A DNA stretch of 64,000 bases. Source: Thozetella sp. PMI_491 (lineage: Eukaryota > Ascomycota > Sordariomycetes > Chaetosphaeriales > Chaetosphaeriaceae). The notes under the pieces were generated by a model. It did no database searches. It was not told where the DNA came from and saw only the letters and a program-made list of their open reading frames with translations. The position numbers were made by a program, and so were the translations under genes. The stretch covers positions 436,118 to 500,117 of the forward strand of contig MU270031.1 in the NCBI GenBank assembly GCA_021432635.1, given 5' to 3'. Positions 44,913 to 57,752 of this stretch are shown here, in pieces (positions within the stretch are counted from its first letter, which is position 1; each line of letters begins with the position of its first letter).

Positions 44913-45427
44913 TTTCTCAGATCCGATTGTGGTCTATGTATGTAACGCCAATTGTAGAGCAATAGCAGTCTGTACGAATGGAGTTGAAGTACTGCCTCCG
45001 CGACTATTCTTGTCCTGACCTGTATGCGACTTTTACATTGGCACTCTTGTGGGTAGAGTACCCACCTATGAAATGCTATGTATTACAATCAACAATCAAG
45101 GGTGGCTGCTCGTCCCTCGCCTTTCCCAGGGGTGCCTTCCTCTAGACGTCTCGTCGGCTCCATTGCATTCCATGGTGCAATTGTGGGGTCGAGCTATCTG
45201 GTCATAGATAACGGATATCTCATCGAGAGACAGCAGCTTCGACGTCGATTTACCCGTTTACTAGAACATCTTTAACCCTTGGCGCTACCCCGGATGCAGT
45301 GAGGTAGCAGGTTTGTCGAAAGCCTCTTGGACATCTGCTGGGAGGCAAGTTCATGCAGGCGAGTGTATCTCACGATCGCTCTGGCCCTGGTGACTGCGTC
45401 TATACAGCCCAGCAGTGGTTTTGTCGT
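44913..45427. other. Convergent intergenic region
   Basis: 3' flanks of the MFS gene and IMP4. No gene seen. Confidence 0.5.
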
Positions 45428-46645
45428 TTAGAGTAATTCTTTCTTGCGACTGGTCCTGGTGTACTGATTTAGGTGCCACTCAACATCTCCATCCTTGCTT
45501 TCCAATGTCCCTGACCGGATCTCAAATGGCCGCATGGACATGCGTGGCCCAACCTCGCTCAACTCCACTGTTTGGTAACTGGTCCTGACATAAACATGGT
45601 GCCGCACTTCTATCACATCATCCTGGTTGATGAATGAGACGACTCGGTTGCCAAGCTTGGCCTTAGTCGTAAGGGGATCCCTGGGGGGGAAGAGGTGCTA
45701 GACGCCGGTTAGTCAAGAAACGGCAGAATGATTAGTTCATGAAACTTACCTTGAGTATCTTGACAATCCGAAGGCCCAGAGTCGACTTGAATCCTTCAAA
45801 TATCAGGTGCGGATAGCTCTCGCTAACCGTTCCTCTAATGCTGTTTGGGATAGAATGCCTCAATATCACATTGTGAAGTGAGCAGCTCAGCGTGGGCCTG
45901 TCCTTGGTTAGCATATATCATGGCAAGGGCCGGTTTCCCAGCTAGTTCAGCCTTACCCATGTGGGAAATGAGATATTGTGATGGCGCTTGGCTGACCTCG
46001 ATGCTCGTGGAGAAGAACGACATCACTCTGCTCATTTACCTTTGCCGCGCTGACAAGATCGGGGAGGACCAAGTTGCCGCGGTTCACTATCGCGAGCATT
46101 AGCGGTTTAGATCAATACAGAAATCCAAAGAATAGACATACGTCGAATGGCTGTGGGGAATAGTAACCTCATTTCTTTCGAGCTAGAATTAACCGGGTTA
46201 ACAACTGCAACCATATTATGTGACTAGAGCCTGCCTACAATGCTGCCAGCCGAGTAGAAGGGTCACGGCTTGTCGTGACAATGATCTGGGGGTCACGAAC
46301 ACCAGACAGCTCCGAGTACTGCTGACATCAGCACACGCATAGAATAGTGTCTTGGGTGTATGAATACCTCATCGTCTAGATCTAGAGCCTCCTGCTTGGA
46401 CAGGTCTTTGCCGGACTCGTCGTAGGCGTAGTCTTTCCGAACTTGCTCGTCGACATCATCCTTGGCTAGGGGCTTGCCTGAGGCAAGACTTGCCCGTAGC
46501 TTGGCTCGCTTCTCTGAGATCTCTGCGTCCTTCAGCAGCTGAGCCCTTCTGTACAAGTAGTCTCTCCGCTGGCGGTTATGTTTGCGCTTTAGGACGGTGT
46601 TAGTCACTATGGCCTTCAGAAGAGAGGAGGCCATCTCACAATCAT
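45428..46645 (-). CDS. IMP4: U3 snoRNP protein Imp4 (Brix domain)
   Basis: Seven exons: 46645-46640, 46586-46368, 46318-46239, 46182-46142, 46086-45957, 45897-45750 and 45697-45428, giving 297 aa, the usual Imp4 size. Imp4 binds U3 snoRNA and pre-rRNA in the small-subunit processome. The assembled protein reads [20 protein letters not shown], then [98 protein letters not shown], and the Brix C-terminal [18 protein letters not shown]. The first coding exon is only ATGATT, supported by the family N-terminus and an ACTAAC branch site in the 53-bp intron. It is divergent from UPF1. Confidence 0.92.
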
Positions 46646-47503
46646 GGTCCCGTTTTCAGCCGGTGGGATGAGATCAGGAAGCCGGGTGACGATTCTCAAA
46701 GAGCGAGGATGGTGTCTTCTGTCTGAGTGCAACGGTTATGGACTGGAAGTGTGGATCAGCCAGAAAAAAAAGCACCTTTAGACACTATCAACCAGTTTTG
46801 ATAGCAGGACCCTAGGAAAAACTTGCAGGATGGGCACGGACCACTGAGAAGTCGCGACCACGGGATACAGGCTGTACCCAAGTATTTGGTTGTGTACCAC
46901 ACTCGCCTGCGTTTCGCCGCCAGAAAATATTTTAAGAACTCCAGAGTACCTAGAAGTTTCTATTATGCTAAAGTTCCCACCAAGACATGGGAGAACGATA
47001 TTTTCTGAGCTCATTGTGCTACGGTTCCTACCACAGGAGTACTTCGGCTGGCGGTACCAAGGTACCTCCAATGCACAGACCAACACCACCAGGACCCCGC
47101 CACTTCCTATCTAGGGCGCCTGCTCCTAATTCTCGACGCTCAAAATTCGCAACCACGGCAGGCGAGAAGCCAAGTCAAGCAAAATCGCCGCGCTTCCTTA
47201 CGCTAGACTCGGCGCGCAATGTGACGGTTCAGTTTCTCGAACTCCTATCTCCATCCATTTCTTTTTACAACAGCAACTGAGCGCTTGTAGCTCTAGTTTC
47301 ATACAGTCCTGCAAACGGCTGACCTGGTGAGTGCGGTCTGCTTGTGCCCGAACCCCGTTGACCCTAGCTCTCCCTCTCTTGCCCCCTCACCCTGATAGCC
47401 GTCGCTGCGCGCACCCTTTTGCTGCCACAGCAAGAATATTCCAACTGACGTGGGTTTTGCACTCAGATCACGGGCGGCCCACCCCTAACTTCTCAACAAA
47501 AAC
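46646..47503. other. Divergent intergenic region of IMP4 and UPF1
   Basis: Promoters of IMP4 (-) and UPF1 (+). An upstream ATG frame at about 47000-47280 lies in the UPF1 leader region, with no motif. No gene seen. Confidence 0.5.
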
Positions 47504-50500
47504 ATGGAGGGTGCGTTCACCCACCTGGGAAACCACCTGATCTCCGACTCGGCGGCCGCGATCCGGGCGGATGGCTCTGACGAATTGTCCAACATCGATC
47601 CCGACGAGAGCCTCCTCTACGGTGGTCATGGAGGGTCGCGAGGGCGAGGAGCCCTGGGCAACGCGCGCCGCCGCCACGACGACGACGACAACGAAACTGA
47701 GGTCTTCGACGATGACGACGAGGAAAGCCTAGCTAGCGTGCCTGTGGACGGCATGAAGGGCATGAAGCTGAGCCCTCCCGAGGAGAAAGAGCTGCCCGGG
47801 CATGCTTGCGCGTAGGTGCCGGTCTTCAGTCAGGAAGGCTCGGCAATGGTTTGGCTAACCCGTACTGCAGATACTGTGGAATCCACTCGCCCGGCTGCGT
47901 CGTCAAGTGCTTGGCCTGCAACAAATGGTTCTGCAGCGCCAAAACGAACTCAACCTCATCCCACATCGTGAACCACCTGGTCCGCGCCCGACACAAGGAG
48001 GTCCAGCTCCACCCGCAGTCCGCCCTGGGTGACACCGTGCTCGAATGTTACAACTGCGGCACCAAGAATGTCTTCCTCCTGGGCTTCATTCCAGCCAAGT
48101 CCGACACGGTCGTGGTGCTCCTCTGCCGGCAGCCTTGCGCCGCCACCACCTCGACCAAGGACATGAGTTGGGACATCTCGCGATGGCAGCCTCTCCTCGA
48201 AGACCGATCCTTCCTGAGTTGGTTGGTCCAGACCCCGACCGATGCCGAGCAACTTCGAGCTCGCCATCTTACCGCCCCTATGATGGCCAAGCTTGAGGAG
48301 ATGTGGCGCGAGGCTCCCAACGCGACTGTGGCGGACTTGGAGAAGGGCGCCGGCGTCGACGAGGACCCCAACCCAGTTCTCCTCAGATACGATGATCCCT
48401 ATCACTACCAAAACATCTTCGGGCCCCTGGTCAAGATGGAGTCGGACTATGACAAGAAATTGAAGGAGGCACAGTCGGAGGATGGCCTGCAGGTTCGCTG
48501 GGACTATGGTCTGAACAACAAGCATCTTGCCAGCTTCATTCTTCCCAAGATCGAGATGGGCGACGTCAAGTTGGCTGTGGGCGACGAGATGCGACTCAAG
48601 TACAAGGGCGAGCTACGACCACAGTGGGAGGGCGTGGGTTATGTGATTAAGATTCCGAACAACCAGTCTGATGAGGTAACTCTGGAGCTGCGCAAAACCG
48701 GCAACGACAAATCAGTCCCGACTGAGTGCACCCACAACTTCTCGGCCGACTATGTGTGGAAAGCGACTTCGTATGATCGCATGCAGCTAGCCATGAAAAC
48801 CTTCGCGGTTGATGAGCTCAGTGTCTCGGGCTACATCTTCCACAAGCTACTTGGCCACGAAGTAGCTGTAGCCCCGATGAAGACGCAGCTGCCAAAAGAG
48901 TTCCGCGCGCCTGGCCTGCCAGACCTGAATCACAGCCAGATCACAGCCATCAAGACGGTGCTGACCACACCACTAAGTCTCATCCAAGGGCCGCCGGGGA
49001 CGGGCAAGACTGTCACATCGGCCACTATCATCTACCACCTGGCCAAGGAGAGCGAGCAGCCGGTCCTAGTCTGTGCCCCCTCCAACGTTGCAGTCGACCA
49101 ACTCTGCGAGCGCATCCACCGCACCGGCCTCAAGGTAGTCCGCTTAACCGCCAAGTCAAGGGAGGATGTCGAGTCTAGCGTCAGCTTCCTTGCTTTGCAC
49201 GAACAGGTCCGCATGAACGACAGCAATGTAGAGCTCACCAAGCTCACTCAGCTGAAAAACGAACTCGGCGAGCTTTCGTCTCAGGATGAGAAGAAGTTCA
49301 AGCAGCTGACCCGGGCGGCGGAGCGCGAGATCCTGAGCAATGCCGATGTTGTTTGCTGCACTTGCGTCGGCGCAGGTGACCCGAGGCTGGCCAAGATGAA
49401 ATTTCGCAACGTCCTCATTGACGAGTCCACCCAGTCTGCCGAACCGGAATGCATGATCCCCCTGGTCTTGGGTTGCAAGCAGGTCGTCCTAGTTGGCGAC
49501 CACAAGCAGCTTGGCCCCGTCATCATGAATAAGAAAGCTGCCAAGGCTGGCCTTAACCAATCCCTCTTCGAACGCCTAGTCCGACTGAGCTTTGTGCCGA
49601 TCCGCCTCAACGTGCAATACCGCATGCACCCCTGCCTCTCCGAATTCCCTTCCAACATGTTTTACGAGGGCTCGCTCCAGAACGGTGTGACGGCCCAAAG
49701 CAGGACCCGCAAGGATGTCGACTTCCCATGGCCCGTCGGTGACATGCCCATGATGTTTTGGTCGAATCTCGGCAACGAAGAGATCTCAGCCTCCGGAACC
49801 TCATACCTGAACCGTACCGAGGCTTCCAACGTCGAGAAGGTCGTGACTCGCTTCTTCAAGGCCGGGGTCAAGCCCGCGGACATCGGTGTCATTACCCCGT
49901 ACGAGGGCCAGCGCAGCTACATCGTAAGCACCATGCAGAACACTGGCACCTTCAAGAAGGAGAGCTACAAGGAAGTGGAGGTCGCCTCGGTGGATGCGTT
50001 CCAAGGACGAGAGAAAGATTTCATTGTCCTGTCTTGCGTTCGATCGAACGACAACCAGGGCATTGGTTTCATGTCCGATCCCCGCCGTCTGAATGTCGCC
50101 CTTACGCGAGCCAAATACGGCTTGGTCATCATTGGAAACCCGAAGGTCCTGTCTAAGCACGAGCTGTGGCACCATCTCCTCGTGCACTTCAAGGACCGTA
50201 AGTGCCTTGTCGAAGGACCACTTAACAACCTCCAGGTCTCCCTCCTGCAGTTCGGCCGGCCCAAGACCAGCTACCGCCCGAACCGATTCAACCAATCTCA
50301 ATCGCAGTACGCCTCTGGCAGCTACTCGAATGGACGCGCTGGCGGAAGCGTGAACGGTACGGGTCGGGACTACGACACGGGTTCGATGCTTTCCTACAAC
50401 ATCGCCGACGACGTATCTTCCCTGCACAGCTCGGCGCTTGGCGGCGCTGGCTTGAGCTCTGCGTATCCTCAGGCGTTCTCTAACTTCAATGTTGAGCACT

Positions 50501-50853
50501 GGCCTGGTCTTCCAGGCGCTACTGCACCCGGTCGCCCAGGCGGCAGGGGCCGAGGGCGCGCCACCGAGAGCGTGGCCGGGGAGAGCGTGGCCCCCAGCGA
50601 ATTCACTGATGCTAGTGCTAGTGTTATTGGTGGGAAGGGCATTGGCCAAGGCGGCGCCAGTCTCGGTGCCGGCCTACACGACGCCATCGGGGCAGCTCGA
50701 CCCGCGTCGTACAGCCAAAGTGATCGTCTCAAGCAGTACGTAGAGAGCAGCGGCCGGATTGGGCCTGGTAACGGGTTCGGACGCCGTTTTGACGACGACG
50801 AGAAGAGCATCAGCACTGCATTCCACAGCCAGATCGGCAGTGGCTTCGACTGA
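47504..50853 (+). CDS. UPF1: ATP-dependent RNA helicase Upf1/Nam7 (nonsense-mediated decay)
   Basis: Two exons, 47504-47811 and 47871-50853, give 1096 aa. The intron is 59 bp with a GGCTAACC branch region. Residues 1-100 are acidic ([17 protein letters not shown]). The Cys/His-rich Upf2-binding domain follows ([36 protein letters not shown]). The SF1 helicase core has Walker A GPPGTGKT at 476-483, [11 protein letters not shown], the DEST box at 620-623, [31 protein letters not shown], and [12 protein letters not shown]. The C-terminal tail is Gly/Ser-rich with [10 protein letters not shown] and few SQ dipeptides. It acts on cytoplasmic mRNPs at premature stop codons. Confidence 0.97.
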
Positions 50854-51362
50854 AGGACAGAATCTTGGGCCTTGATCCCTTGCGAAACACAAGAGTCAAA
50901 CCCAAACGAGAGAATGTGTTGCGGACCGCAGAACTACGACCCAACCACCTCTGCCCTTCCGGAGCGAGTCGAGGGTCATCGCCCCTTAGCGCCTTGGGCC
51001 TGAGAACCAGGCATCTATGAGGATGTGTCGGAGGACATGAGAGATGTCCCCGAACCGAGGACCTAGCTGCCAAAAGGGTGGTGCCTCGAGCGGACAGCGC
51101 CCTATCGCCGATCACCCCACCCAGAGAACATGCAAACCTCGCGGATCAGGGGCTGGCCTGAGGTCTTGCTAGAAAACTCGCTTGTCGACACCGACATCAC
51201 GGATCTCTCGACTTGGCCTACGGGGCTAAAGAGTTGAGTGCCCCGGGGAGATGGGGTTTGACGTCTATCTGAGATTGGTCTTTGTTTTATTTTCTTGTTG
51301 AGGCGGAAGCTGGCCGCAAGATGAGTGGGCAACGGAGAGAGGGGATCGTGCGGATGTGTATG

Positions 51363-51438
51363 TGAGGGAGAGGGGGAGGAAGAGGGGGAGGAAGAGGGAG
51401 GGGGGAGGAAGAGGGAGGGGAGGTGGGAGAGAGGTGAG
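51363..51438. repeat. Purine-rich low-complexity tract
   Basis: An almost uninterrupted G/A run built on GAGGGGGAGGAA-like units. Its complement is a CT-rich tract of the kind found at fungal promoters, but no minus-strand gene lies downstream of it before UPF1. Confidence 0.8.
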
Positions 51439-51925
51439 AATCGCAGCCACAGGTTGCCGCTTTCTACGTACTCTGAGAAGCGGACTGTCCCTGCATCGAC
51501 CGGTCACCAGACAGCCTCTATCGCCAACAATCGAGGTGCCAACCAGGCGGTCATGGCTCGGAACAGCTCGACGGCTAGCTCAGCCATACATTTCACTTCT
51601 TTGCTGCCGTGGTGCACGGCATTTGTTGAGTTAGGGGCTCCCCATGCCTGGGTTTTGTGGCCCGGGCAAGGCAACCATTCATTGAAGCCTTCTGCCCAGT
51701 AGTTGATTCGCGCAGTTGAGCAATGCGCAAATCGTAGTCGTTCGTTTTCATCTCCCTTGTGCAGTGGACGTATCATGTGACGATGAAATGCTTGAACTTC
51801 CTTGATTCTGTGGTTCCGAGGTGCTGCCTGAAGGGCTGTTGTTGTACAAGAAGCCTACCTTACCAATCTAGCCAGTCGGGGCCGGCCAGCTCACGGGAAG
51901 GAGTTCAGACGTATTGTACGCCCGA

Positions 51926-51949
51926 GTCCGCGTCCGTGTCCGTGTCCAT
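51926..51949. repeat. 6-bp tandem repeat, four units
   Basis: GTCCGC, GTCCGT, GTCCGT, GTCCAT in sequence. It is short and in intergenic DNA. Confidence 0.7.
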
Positions 51950-53224
51950 ATCTAGGCACAAGAAATATCGGAGCCTACGAGAGGTTCGCTAAGAAAGAAA
52001 ATCGATGCTCGAATGCATGTGGGGGCCTGGACTGGCGACTAGTTTGCGAAAGGGCTTACGGATTTACGAGCAACTACTGTATAGCTAGCAGTTGCTACTG
52101 TAGCCAAGGCAGCCAAGACACGATCGCCGAGGCTGCACCTCCCTTGGGACATCGTCGTTTGTTCAGACCCGCTCCTTTGGGGCACGAATAAGCGCATAGG
52201 TTGAAGGAGCAGTCAGGCCCCAGCCACGGGAGTTGCGCGATCGAATTCGCCATCCCAAGGCTATGTATACAGGACGAGCCGCAAAGGGGTCCTACAACGG
52301 GCTGCCAACCCCGGCACCGGCCGACGAATGAGGGGCGCGGGCTTGGAACTTGGGCTGTGCACTTTCCCGCCACGGACTGGGACTGGCAGGCAGGCTTGGC
52401 AAGACAGACCCGTCAAGCCCGTCTGGGCAGGCGTGCACTGGCAGACTAATTTTCTAGGCTGCTCGGGACGATCGCTCCGCAGGGGCTGGCTCACACCCAC
52501 TCGTTTGAACAGGGTACAGTACAAACAGAATGTAGCTTTCCGCTGCATTCTTTGAGGACTGCCAGAGCCAGGGAGGTGTGCGAATGCGAGATCTGCTTTG
52601 TCCGGCCAGGTCAGCTCGAATGTCGTCTCGGTAAAGACCGTCATCCAGTTTTCCCCGGCGGCGGGCCGACGGATTCTTCCAGCGGGGACTCCATATCTGG
52701 GGACGTTCCGAGGTCGATTGGATTGAATGAGCAGGGAGATTAGAGTCGAGAGGAATGCGCGCGTCTCTTCTTCTTCTATATATCTTCCTCTTTGAGGCAA
52801 TCCGTATCTCGCTGGCGCGTTCAGGGTCTGTCTTAATTGAACAAACTCGGGCCCCGAAAATCTCACAGCGGCCGCCAGGCTGCCTGTACCGCGTCAATCG
52901 CTGCAGAAACGTGCAGATGGCGCCGTCTTTTTTTGGTACCAGCAGCGCCTCCCCGTCTGGTGCTGTGCTCCGCCGGTCCCCCGTTTTCCCCATTCTCGGG
53001 TGCCAAGAGCCAATCCCACGTCACTTCCCGCATAGACTTTCGGTCGCTCGCTTGTAGTTAAAATCATCTCCTGCGCCCATCCTCCGGGCCCCCTCAAACC
53101 TGGCAGACCAGAAAAACACGGGCGACGCTTACTCAACGCTCCGCTCTCCGACCGACACCTCTTCTCGCCAACCCAGCAGCATCAATTGCGCGAGCCCGCG
53201 ACGTCGCCGAGCAAGCCGCCCATC

Positions 53225-54548
53225 ATGTCCTATAACAACAACCCTTACCAGAGCAATCCCTACCAGCAGGCCCCCGCGCAGGAGTCTGGCTACGGGTACC
53301 ACCAGCAGGTAAATATTTTCATCTCATCTCGCCATCAAGTCGCTCCGATCCCAGCCTCCATCTCCAGCGATCTGACCGCCCGTGGGTGCAAAAAAAAAAA
53401 ATAACGCTCATGCGTCGTCTTGCCCCGATGATCGCGACTACATATCGTCCCCAGCTCCACTATTCATAAAATGCAATGCTTTTGCCCCCCCAAGAACCCG
53501 CTGGCTGACATCTGCGGTTTCTCCCTCTCCAGGAGTCCCACGAGCTGCAGCAATATGGCCAGCCTTATGGCCAGCCCTACGGGCAGCCGACTGGGCCCAG
53601 CGTCCTCTCGCAGAACGACTTCCTGGCGCGCGTTAGCAACGTGCGGAACGAGATTCGCAGCCTCACGGGAGATTTGCAGCAGATTGCCAAGCTCCACACC
53701 AACACGCTCGCATCGCCTGACGGTCTACCCCAGAGCCAGCTTGAGAACCTAGTTGCGCAGACTCAGCTCAAGAACACGTCGATTCGGGACCAGATTCGTG
53801 CCCTCAAGGTCGACGCCGACCGCACCACGGACAGCTCCGCCTCGCTCAAGAAACGCCAGTTCGACTCGCTCAACAACGATTTCAAGAAGGAGGTCCAGGC
53901 TTATATGCAGGAGGAGCAGCAGTACAAGCAGCGATACCGTGAGCAGATCGCCCGCCAGTACAGAATCGTCAACCCCGATGCGAGCGCCGAGGAGGTCGAG
54001 CAGGCCACTAATGCCGACTGGGGCAATGAGGGCATCTTCCAGACGGCGGTACGTAACCCATCCCACCCCTCGGATTGGCACAGCCCACCCGCCGCTTACC
54101 CCCTTCGGGATTCCGGATATCCCGGTTGGGAGAGAGTGGACTTGTGATACATCCCGAACCCACAGACACGGCATGCTGACAGTGATGGCAACAGCTCCGC
54201 ACCAACCGGTCCGGCCAGGCATCGGCCGTGCTTGGCAACGTCCGCGCGCGGCACAATGAGCTGCAGAAGATTGAGCAGTCCATCATGGAGCTAGGCGGCC
54301 TCTTCCAGGACCTCGACACGCTCGTCGTCCAACAGGAGGCCATCGTGCAGCAGGCCGAAGAGTCGACCGAGCAGACCAACATCAACCTGCACAAAGGCAC
54401 CCAAGAGGTCGACAAGGGCATCGTCTCGGCGCGCCGGGCCCGGAAGCTCAAGTGGTGGTGCCTTGGTATCACCGTACTCATCATCCTCATCATTGCTCTC
54501 GCCGTCGGTCTCTACTTCGGCGTCGGCAACGGCAAGTCTAAGAACTGA
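53225..54548 (+). CDS. SSO1: Plasma-membrane syntaxin (Sso1/Sso2-type Qa-SNARE)
   Basis: Three exons, 53225-53308, 53533-54048 and 54195-54548, give 317 aa. It is the t-SNARE for exocytic vesicle fusion at the plasma membrane. The N-terminus is Asn/Tyr/Gln/Pro-rich (MSYNNNPYQSNPYQQAPAQ). The Habc bundle follows (FLARVSNVRNEIRSLTGDLQ, KKRQFDSLNNDFKKEVQAYM). The SNARE motif starts at ARHNELQKIEQSIMELGGLF, with the zero-layer Gln in GLFQDLDTLV. A single C-terminal span (WWCLGITVLIILIIALAVGL) and a short tail end it. Introns are longer than usual here (224 and 146 bp). Intron 1 has an A run near 53390. Confidence 0.94.
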
Positions 54549-55672
54549 GAGGTGCTTCTAAGCCCGTGGGTGTAGGAGTAAGTCGGCGAGAAAGTAGGTC
54601 ATAATACCACGACAGAGAGGGAGGGAGAGGATGGTGGCGAGGGGGGAGACGACCTATGTGCATTTTTTGTGAAAAGACGGCGAGCGGCCTATATATATTG
54701 TGCCGCCTATTCGCTGTCCGAGAAACAGGTGTAAGTGGCACCTCTACGAACGTCCATTTCGTTTTTGTACGGCTTCTATCCCATAGTAATTATATAGGCA
54801 CTCCAGGTGGCGTGAGCAGGCCTGGAGTTGGGGACGAAGCAGGTGGGAAACTTCTGCGGCCTGTGGCAGTTTTGTTTTCCTGGAAAGGGGAATGCGGATG
54901 TCGTGTTGCACAACACCCGCTGGATTCATCTTGTATATATCGACTGGGCTTATCTTAGCAGGGCCCCAAATTGGCGCTTTTTGTATAGAGCATTGCGAAT
55001 CCAAAGTGAAGTGCATCTTGGCCATCGAGCCTTCTCCCGCGCTTGCGACTTGGCTGCCGTCGCCTTTCCCCCTCGTTCAGGCGAGAGTCGAGGGGAAAGG
55101 GGTCAGGCAAGAGGTATGCACGGCTCGAAGGCAACATTCTCCTTCCCAACTATACAACCGGTGCGCGCTGCTCAGCTTTGATAAACTGCACAACATCGTT
55201 CAGGCTTGAGTGAGGAAGTATTATTATGTACAGTACTAGAACACTAGAGAGTACTGCATGGTGGTGTGTCTCTCGGTTGGAAGCAACAGGGTTGTCAAAA
55301 CCGCCTTCTGCTCCCCTTTCCCCCTCGCCGTATCCGAGAAGGTTAATGCCAGCCCAGTTCCCCCTAAAAAAAGACAAAGAAGCCGTGTCCCTTATGTACC
55401 CCCCTTCGTCAATCAAGCCCGGCATGCTCGCTTGACCCGGCCAGGTAGGAAGAGACCATCTTAAGTTCCGCACAACAACTGGGAGAGCGGTTGGCGGTCA
55501 TCGTACAGGTCAAAAATATCCCGCCTTCCGCGGGTTGACTTGTTATGCAACTCCCCGAACATTGACACTCCCTTCTCTTATATCAACACAACAATTCGCG
55601 TTGCAGCCCGTACCTGCCTCATATAAAGGCACGTAGGATGGCAAAGTTTTGCACATTGCACATCCCCATAGC
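54549..55672. other. Convergent intergenic region
   Basis: 3' flanks of the syntaxin gene and TOM70. Short frames only. No gene or RNA seen. Confidence 0.5.
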
Positions 55673-57752
55673 TTACGGCATCATCGGGCCGCCCATACCC
55701 GACAGCTTGCTCGCTAGCTGAGGGTATTCCTCCTGGACCTTGATCTGTGTCCGGGTCGCCTCGGCATACGATAGGGCATTTACCAGCTCACCCTCTGTCC
55801 TGGCGAGCTCGGCCGCCCGCTGGAAATACTTGAGAGCCTCGGTGACCTTGCCCTGCTGCAGCAGGAGCTGCGCCATGGTGGCGACGGCAATATCGCACTC
55901 GGGGTCGACTGGGAGAGCGTTAGCATGGCACAGAAGAAGCAGCAGTGTAGTGTATAGAGCATACTAATGAGAGCCTTCTGGCAGAGCTTCTCAGCCTCAG
56001 CGAAGTCCTGCTTCCACTGGAACAGGGCAAGGGACTTGTTGATCAGGGGTAGCACGTTCATGCCCATGGGCTTGGCCTGCTTCTCCATTTCGATAGCGGT
56101 GTCGAACTTCTCGATGGCCTCCTGGAATTTACTCTGGTCCAGGAGGAGCTCGCCGTAGTAGTTGTAGACATCCGGGGTCTTGCTGAAGTTCTTGATGCAG
56201 CGACGGAATGTGGCCATGGACGAGGCGATGGAGCCCATCTTGTACTGCGTCACACCTAGCTGGATGTGCGAAAAGATAAAGTCACGATCCAAGTCGATGG
56301 ACTTCTGGTAGTCCTTAGCCGCCTCGGAGAACTCGCCCTTGATGAAGTGCAGCTGCGCCCGGTGGTAGTAGATGTCGGGGTCATTCGCGTTCTGCGCTAG
56401 GGCACGGTCGAAGTCCTCCACAGCGGTCTCGGGAGCTCCTAAAGACCTCGTCAGTCACCACGACAGAATCTGCTGCGCGCGTTGCGAACGTACCTAGCTC
56501 GAGATTCATGCTAGCCCGCTTGATGTAGCTCTGGGTCATAGAGGGGTCCAGCTCGATGCTCTTGGTCAAGTCGCTGAGCGCATATTCGTGCTTGCCCTTC
56601 AAGCATAGGAACGTTCCTCGCATGTTGTAAGCGAAGGCCTCGTGCTCACCAAGGTCGCCCAGCTGCAACGCCTTGTCGAAGGCCATATCGGCGTCCTCGT
56701 AACCCTCACCCGTCTTCGTCTCGAGCCTCTGTAGACCAAGCTGCAGCTGTCCCTTGCCTGTCTCTGGCGAGAGCTCCACCGAGTCCTCCAGACCAGCAGG
56801 CCGGTCCCTGACCCTGAAGCTCTGAAGGTAGTTTCCGACGAATGTGGGACTAGGAAGTTTGGCGGGCTTGGTGGCGAGGATCTCCTTGGCCTTGGATTCG
56901 GCAAATTTCTTCAGTAGGCGCTCCACCGCCTGCGCGCTCTGTTCATTCCTAAAGCCGTCGATAATACAGCTAGCGGTAAAGTCGAGGAGGGCCTCGCTGT
57001 ATTTTCCTAGGTGGTCGTAGGCATTGGCGCGACGGTTGAGGGCCTTGACGTACTCAGGATCAAGGCTGAGGGCCGCTGTTGTGTCCTCAACGACCTTGTC
57101 CCACTTGTAGAGCGCGTTGTAGCACGCGGCGCGGTTGGAGTAGTAGACCGGGTCGGCCTTGCAGAGGATGGCCTTAGAATAGAGTTCGATGGCCTTGTCG
57201 AAGTCCTTAGCCCCGTAGGCTTTGTTTCCTTGCTCCTTTAGCTTCGCGGCAAACTCTTTCCTCTCGCTCTCGCTGAGGGCAAGTACAGAAGTCTCGTTAA
57301 TATCGGGCAGCTCGCTCGCGGCCTCGACGGTGGCGACCTTGGGCTGCGGGGCCGATGGCTCCCCGCCCGTGGGCCTCTCTGCAGCTTCCGGATCCTTCTC
57401 GGTCTTCTTCTTTTTCCGACGCTCCTTGTTCGAACGGCGGGCGGTGTCCTTCTCCTGCAAAGAAACAAGAGCAATGCATCAGCGAGAGCTCTGTTTTTTT
57501 ATGCTCGACGGGCCAGGCGCAGACGTCCCAGGCCCGGACGGCTCGGATAGCGAGAGGGCGTAGGATACTTACAGAGCTGCTGCTAATGTAGTAGACGGCG
57601 CCGGCGGTGGTGACGACGACTGCGACGCCAGCAATCGTGTAGACGACCGCCTTGTTCTCCGAGACCCAGGTTGAAATGCGGTCCCAGAGCGAGGAGTCGG
57701 CCGGGACGGTAACGGGCGTGCCCGGGGGCATTGACGGCGGGGGAGACGACAT
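55673..57752 (-). CDS. TOM70: Mitochondrial import receptor Tom70
   Basis: Four exons, 57752-57573, 57454-56494, 56438-55965 and 55908-55673, give 616 aa, near the 624 aa of Neurospora Tom70. It is an outer-membrane receptor for hydrophobic carrier precursors and docks Hsp70/Hsp90. A short intermembrane N-terminus precedes one span ([21 protein letters not shown], residues ~36-56). A basic linker follows ([12 protein letters not shown]). Then come TPR repeats starting with [28 protein letters not shown], the clamp type, with [13 protein letters not shown] and [15 protein letters not shown]. More TPRs run to the C-terminus ([38 protein letters not shown]). The product ends GMGGPMMP. Intron donors are GTAAGT, GTACGT and GTATGC. 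Confidence 0.96.

Larger units (their letters stand above)
50854..53224. other. Long intergenic region between UPF1 and the syntaxin gene
   Basis: About 2.4 kb. It holds the UPF1 3' flank, a purine tract at 51363-51438, a short GTCCGT-type repeat at 51926-51949, and the syntaxin promoter. A 201-codon minus-strand frame at 52261-52866 lacks any motif and was not called. Confidence 0.5.

Noticed and set aside
52261..52866. 201-codon minus-strand frame
   Set aside because: No motif, unusual composition, no plausible splice partners. It is probably chance in GC-rich DNA.
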